A stretch of DNA of 55,980 nucleotides from an uncultured Clostridia bacterium. GTDB lineage: Bacteria > Bacillota > Clostridia > Oscillospirales > Acutalibacteraceae. Position numbers and translations under genes: made by a program. Of this stretch, positions 53,901 to 55,980 are shown one piece after another (the stretch's first letter is position 1; every line of letters begins with the position of its first letter). The notes beneath the pieces are model-generated. The model had not been told where the DNA came from, made no database searches, and saw only the letters and a program-made list of their open reading frames with translations. The DNA is taken from assembly GCA_946186665.1 (NCBI GenBank), contig CAMHOE010000013.1:1-55980 (forward strand), in the 5' to 3' direction.

Positions 53901-55980
53901 TGGAATTCCGGTCTTACAACTACAAGCAGCTTTAACAGACTCATCTCCATAAATACAAAGGGCGGCAACGGTCCTTTCGTTTACGGCGGTGACAGCACAG
54001 GTCTTAACAAGGTTGAAATGCTTGATGCTACAACATCTAACATCAAGATGAAGTTTGGCATGGGCGTACTCAGCCAGAACATTTATGGTATCAAAGGCGC
54101 TTACGGCGTAAACAACGGCCGTGTAATAGGCGATATGTGCAACGCAGGTGCTGATTGGGTAGACTTCAGAACTTTGGGTCACGACAGTACTGCACATGAC
54201 TTCTTCTATGAGCTTTCTATTCCGCTCAGCGAGCTTGGCGTTACAAAGGCTGACGTTCAGTCTACAGGCCTTGGCGTACTTCTCGTAGCTACAAGTGGTA
54301 AGTCCGGTATGGACTGTCTCCCGTATGACCTCTCTATGAACGATAATGCTGATCTTGACGACGCAGCAGGTTCACAGGAGAACAACAGTTTTGAAAAGAG
54401 TGACGAAGACAACGTAACATGTACATTTGCAAGAGTAGGCAACGGCGACGCTCCTCCTCCTCCGCCTCCTCCGTCAACTCCTCTCCAGGTTAACTTCGGT
54501 GCAGACAGATCTGCTCCCCAGTACACCTCAACAGATCTTACACTTAAGGGTATCGGCTACGGCGGTACAGCTCCTTACAGCTATACATTCTATGTAGACG
54601 ATACAGTAGTTAAGGCAAAGAGCACAACAGATACTTATTCATGGACAACACCTTCAACAGCAGGCACATATGAGATCAAGTGCGTTATCACTGACAGCAC
54701 TGGTGCTACTGCAACAGTAACAAAGAACTATACAGTAGAAAAGTCCGGTAGCGTAGTAGTAGACGACCTTAAGAACAACTCTTCTATCTCTGCTACATCT
54801 ATCACAGCAGGCGGAACAGTAAAGGTAACAAATAGTGCAAGCGGCGGTACATCACCGTACACCTATTATGTTGCTTACAAGAACTCTACAGACAGCAGCT
54901 ACACAACAGTACAGAACTACACAACAACAAGCTCAGTTTCCTTTAAGCTCAGCACAGCAGGAACATATACAGTTGTTTCTAAGGTAAAGGACAGCGCAGG
55001 TACTATTGTAAGGGCTACCTTTACAGTAACTGTATCAGGACCTTCACCGACAACCCTTACAAACAACTCCACTATCTCTGCTACATCTGTAACAACAGGT
55101 ACAGCAGTTAAGGTAACTAATAAGGCAAGCGGCGGTACTTCCCCGTATGCCTATTATGTATCCTACAAGAATTCTACTGACAGCAGCTACACAACAGTAC
55201 AGAACTACACAACAACAAGCTCAGCTTCCTTTACACCGAAAGCAGCAGGAACATATACTGTAGTGTCTAAGGTAAAGGACGGCACAGGCACAATAGCAAA
55301 GACTACCTTTACAGTAACCGTAACAGCTCCTGCAACAGAGCTTTCCAATGACACAGTACTCTCCGCTACAAAGCTTTCTCTCGGTACTTCACTTGTAGTA
55401 ACAGGTAAAGCAAGCGGCGGTACAGCACCTTATCAGTATGCAGTATTCTATAAGAAGACCTCCGACTCAGCATATACAACAGCACAGGCTTCCAGCACAA
55501 ACAGCAAGGTAACTATCAAGTTCACAGAGCCTACAGTATATGATGTACGTTCAAAGGTTAAAGACAGCACAGGCAAGGCTGTTATTGTTGACTTCATCGT
55601 TACAGTAACTGCCGGACTTACAAACAACTCCAAGATGTCAGCTACATCTGTAGCACTCGGCAACTCTGTAACACTTACAGGCGCAGCAACAGGCGGTACA
55701 TCACCGTACACCTATGCATTCTACTACAAGAAGTCTACAGACAGCAGCTATACAACACTCAGCGGTTTCTCAACAACCAAGACAGCTACACTTAAGCCCA
55801 CAACATCCGGTACTTATACTGTAGTTATCAAAGTCAAGGACAAGGCAGGAACAGTTGAAAGAAAAGAGTTTACACTCACAGTAACAAAGGCTCTTACAAA
55901 CAGCTCCAAGATGTCTGCAACATCAGTAGCACTCGGCAACTCTGTAACTCTTACAGGTGCAGCAACAGGCGGTACATCAC
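50967..55980 (+). CDS. Secreted multi-domain GH13 alpha-amylase (3' end beyond the window)
   Basis: At least 1671 aa, no stop before the window ends. Signal peptide of about 43 residues. GH13 catalytic domain: region I DVVANH (139-144), nucleophile in GIRFDAAKH (Asp216), acid/base YYGEIL (Glu245) and WGESHD (Asp322). Then a Ser/Thr-rich FN3-like region, a CBM26 starch-binding module (about 566-667, VYFDNSGYNWSKVVAYVYN), Ig-like domains, a module with DGDISDWD (about 870, as in CBM9-like domains), a Pro run near 1162, and at least six Ig-like repeats of 92-96 aa. It degrades starch outside the cell. A dockerin or anchor may lie beyond 55980. Confidence 0.95.
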   Translation, partial: MNSETKSRFRIGSKIASVALSAALIVTSFTGLGSTLVSTEVEAASTNSYGLVDNIQDGNILHCFCWKYTDITAMLPEIAEAGFTSVQTSPPQATSGTGAWFWFYQPKGFYIGTSELGSKEELRQLCTEADKYGIKVIADVVANHLAGDHSVIQDDLKDSQFWHDDIGNADDGDRYRVTHGKIGMPDLNTEHSYVQQCVKNYIQELKEVGIDGIRFDAAKHIALPSEGDQFWPTVTSDSSLWYYGEILNNPGLSLDEGNSQRPQAINVMKEYSNYIGITDSRYGMTLREDFNKGQAPTSFGCYCGEWMGIPATRLVYWGESHDTWSNNQEWGYSNHMSQNVIDRAYAIAASRDHITALYFSRPSSAVKDDIKIGAKGSTHFTSKEVAAVNHFKNAMNGQPDYFTSGSNCSVVCRQKGAVVVAGSGGNMDVTVPNGGSTVTPGTYTDEITGSTWTVTTTTISGRIGDSGIAVVYNPEDVSKDPKVTASPANGTPFENTLTVTLTATNCTTASYTTSEGDSGTFTTTKTITVGGSTAVGGTVTINVSGTGEGGKTYSGTYTYTKKDPNAKVKVYFDNSGYNWSKVVAYVYNGDGDSAVPMAKWPGTEMTKGPKYYELDVTGFESGRVIFSDGADNTSNRYPSNMDPGLQIGGTSMLFSSGNSWKPYVEESSLKVSLSATPTSVTVGSPVTLTASATGASGTVKYAFTTGSTTIQAAGTSNTATWTPTAEGDYTITVTATDSSGSSTATANVKVTKQESNDPTVTSSVASGTSFTTETFDITLSLSNATEGTYSVDDGPVKKFSGTQKVTIGQGKIGDSTVTVKATATNGSTTKNYTFTYEKKYVVKTTSSSASLTSYYSTNANGKGVNKTISVDGDISDWDSSMLIAQGTANDDPRVYRPNSMYEVPIDLYALYAAYDDTNLYLMWEMTNVQEIVAPIDDYPISQGTLWQTQELPFFILVDTGKSADAIGNNGKLQTGGTIWNSGLTTTSSFNRLISINTKGGNGPFVYGGDSTGLNKVEMLDATTSNIKMKFGMGVLSQNIYGIKGAYGVNNGRVIGDMCNAGADWVDFRTLGHDSTAHDFFYELSIPLSELGVTKADVQSTGLGVLLVATSGKSGMDCLPYDLSMNDNADLDDAAGSQENNSFEKSDEDNVTCTFARVGNGDAPPPPPPPSTPLQVNFGADRSAPQYTSTDLTLKGIGYGGTAPYSYTFYVDDTVVKAKSTTDTYSWTTPSTAGTYEIKCVITDSTGATATVTKNYTVEKSGSVVVDDLKNNSSISATSITAGGTVKVTNSASGGTSPYTYYVAYKNSTDSSYTTVQNYTTTSSVSFKLSTAGTYTVVSKVKDSAGTIVRATFTVTVSGPSPTTLTNNSTISATSVTTGTAVKVTNKASGGTSPYAYYVSYKNSTDSSYTTVQNYTTTSSASFTPKAAGTYTVVSKVKDGTGTIAKTTFTVTVTAPATELSNDTVLSATKLSLGTSLVVTGKASGGTAPYQYAVFYKKTSDSAYTTAQASSTNSKVTIKFTEPTVYDVRSKVKDSTGKAVIVDFIVTVTAGLTNNSKMSATSVALGNSVTLTGAATGGTSPYTYAFYYKKSTDSSYTTLSGFSTTKTATLKPTTSGTYTVVIKVKDKAGTVERKEFTLTVTKALTNSSKMSATSVALGNSVTLTGAATGGTS
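54768..55980 (+). repeat. In-frame Ig-like repeat array in the amylase
   Basis: Repeat starts at 54768, 55056, 55341, 55617 and 55893 (96, 95, 92 and 92 codons apart), each opening with L(T/S/K)N(N/S)S-like text and ISATS or MSATS, then (A/T)GGTSPY. Copies 2/3 and 5/6 share long nearly identical DNA. The array continues past the window end. Confidence 0.9.

Overview
The window looks like a low-to-mid GC Firmicute of the family Oscillospiraceae, most likely a gut Ruminococcus. The reasons are a secreted multi-domain GH13 amylase with a CBM26 and long Ig-like arrays, a long single-chain purL, a CopA with an appended CopZ domain, RelQ-type alarmone synthetase, dipicolinate synthase genes (sporulation), and strong Gram-positive ribosome binding sites. 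The species call is an inference; no rRNA or tRNA gene was seen.

Layout. 112-6719 (minus): nadE, yajC, tgt with a DUF2185-like gene, and an apbE / NusG_II pair. 6720-7603: a mosaic of intergenic repeats with a 216-bp MITE-like insertion in front of purL (7604-11371, plus). 11457-12060: three tandem copies of a dispersed repeat. 12061-19052 (minus): leuS, rsfS, yqeK, a CPBP protease gene, a MATE exporter gene, nadD and rpsU; the usual nadD-yqeK-rsfS order is split by the MATE and CPBP genes. 19368-22572 (plus): an HNH nuclease with a C-terminal membrane helix, and a single-pass zinc-ribbon membrane protein ending in a CBM26-like domain. 22642-31856 (minus): dpaB/dpaA, a ylmH-like gene, a VanY-like gene that lacks the zinc ligands, a Nudix gene, an HPP-like membrane protein gene, ridA, ilvA and a clostripain-type lipoprotein gene.

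32205-33071 is fba. 33477-42886 (plus) is a tightly packed, often overlapping run of eight genes: class II aldolase, tandem nucleotidyltransferase, membrane glycosyltransferase-like/uridine-kinase-like fusion, HAD phosphatase, GtrA, GT2, GDPD-like and YfhO-like. GT2 + GtrA + YfhO matches the known three-component cell-surface glycosylation design, so I read the cluster as one that makes, activates and attaches an unusual polyol- or sugar-phosphate substituent to an envelope polymer. copA follows 10 bp later. An ECF sigma factor and its putative anti-sigma partner come next (45682-47216).

47217-47699 holds an array of consecutive hairpins. relQ and pyk are on minus (47700-50259). After a 707-bp AT-rich leader region, the amylase gene starts at 50967 and runs off the end of the window.

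The strongest candidates for something undescribed are the GT-C/kinase fusion and its operon, the membrane-anchored CBM26-like zinc-ribbon protein, the metal-site-less VanY homologue, and the families of dispersed palindromic intergenic repeats with a MITE-like insertion inside one copy.
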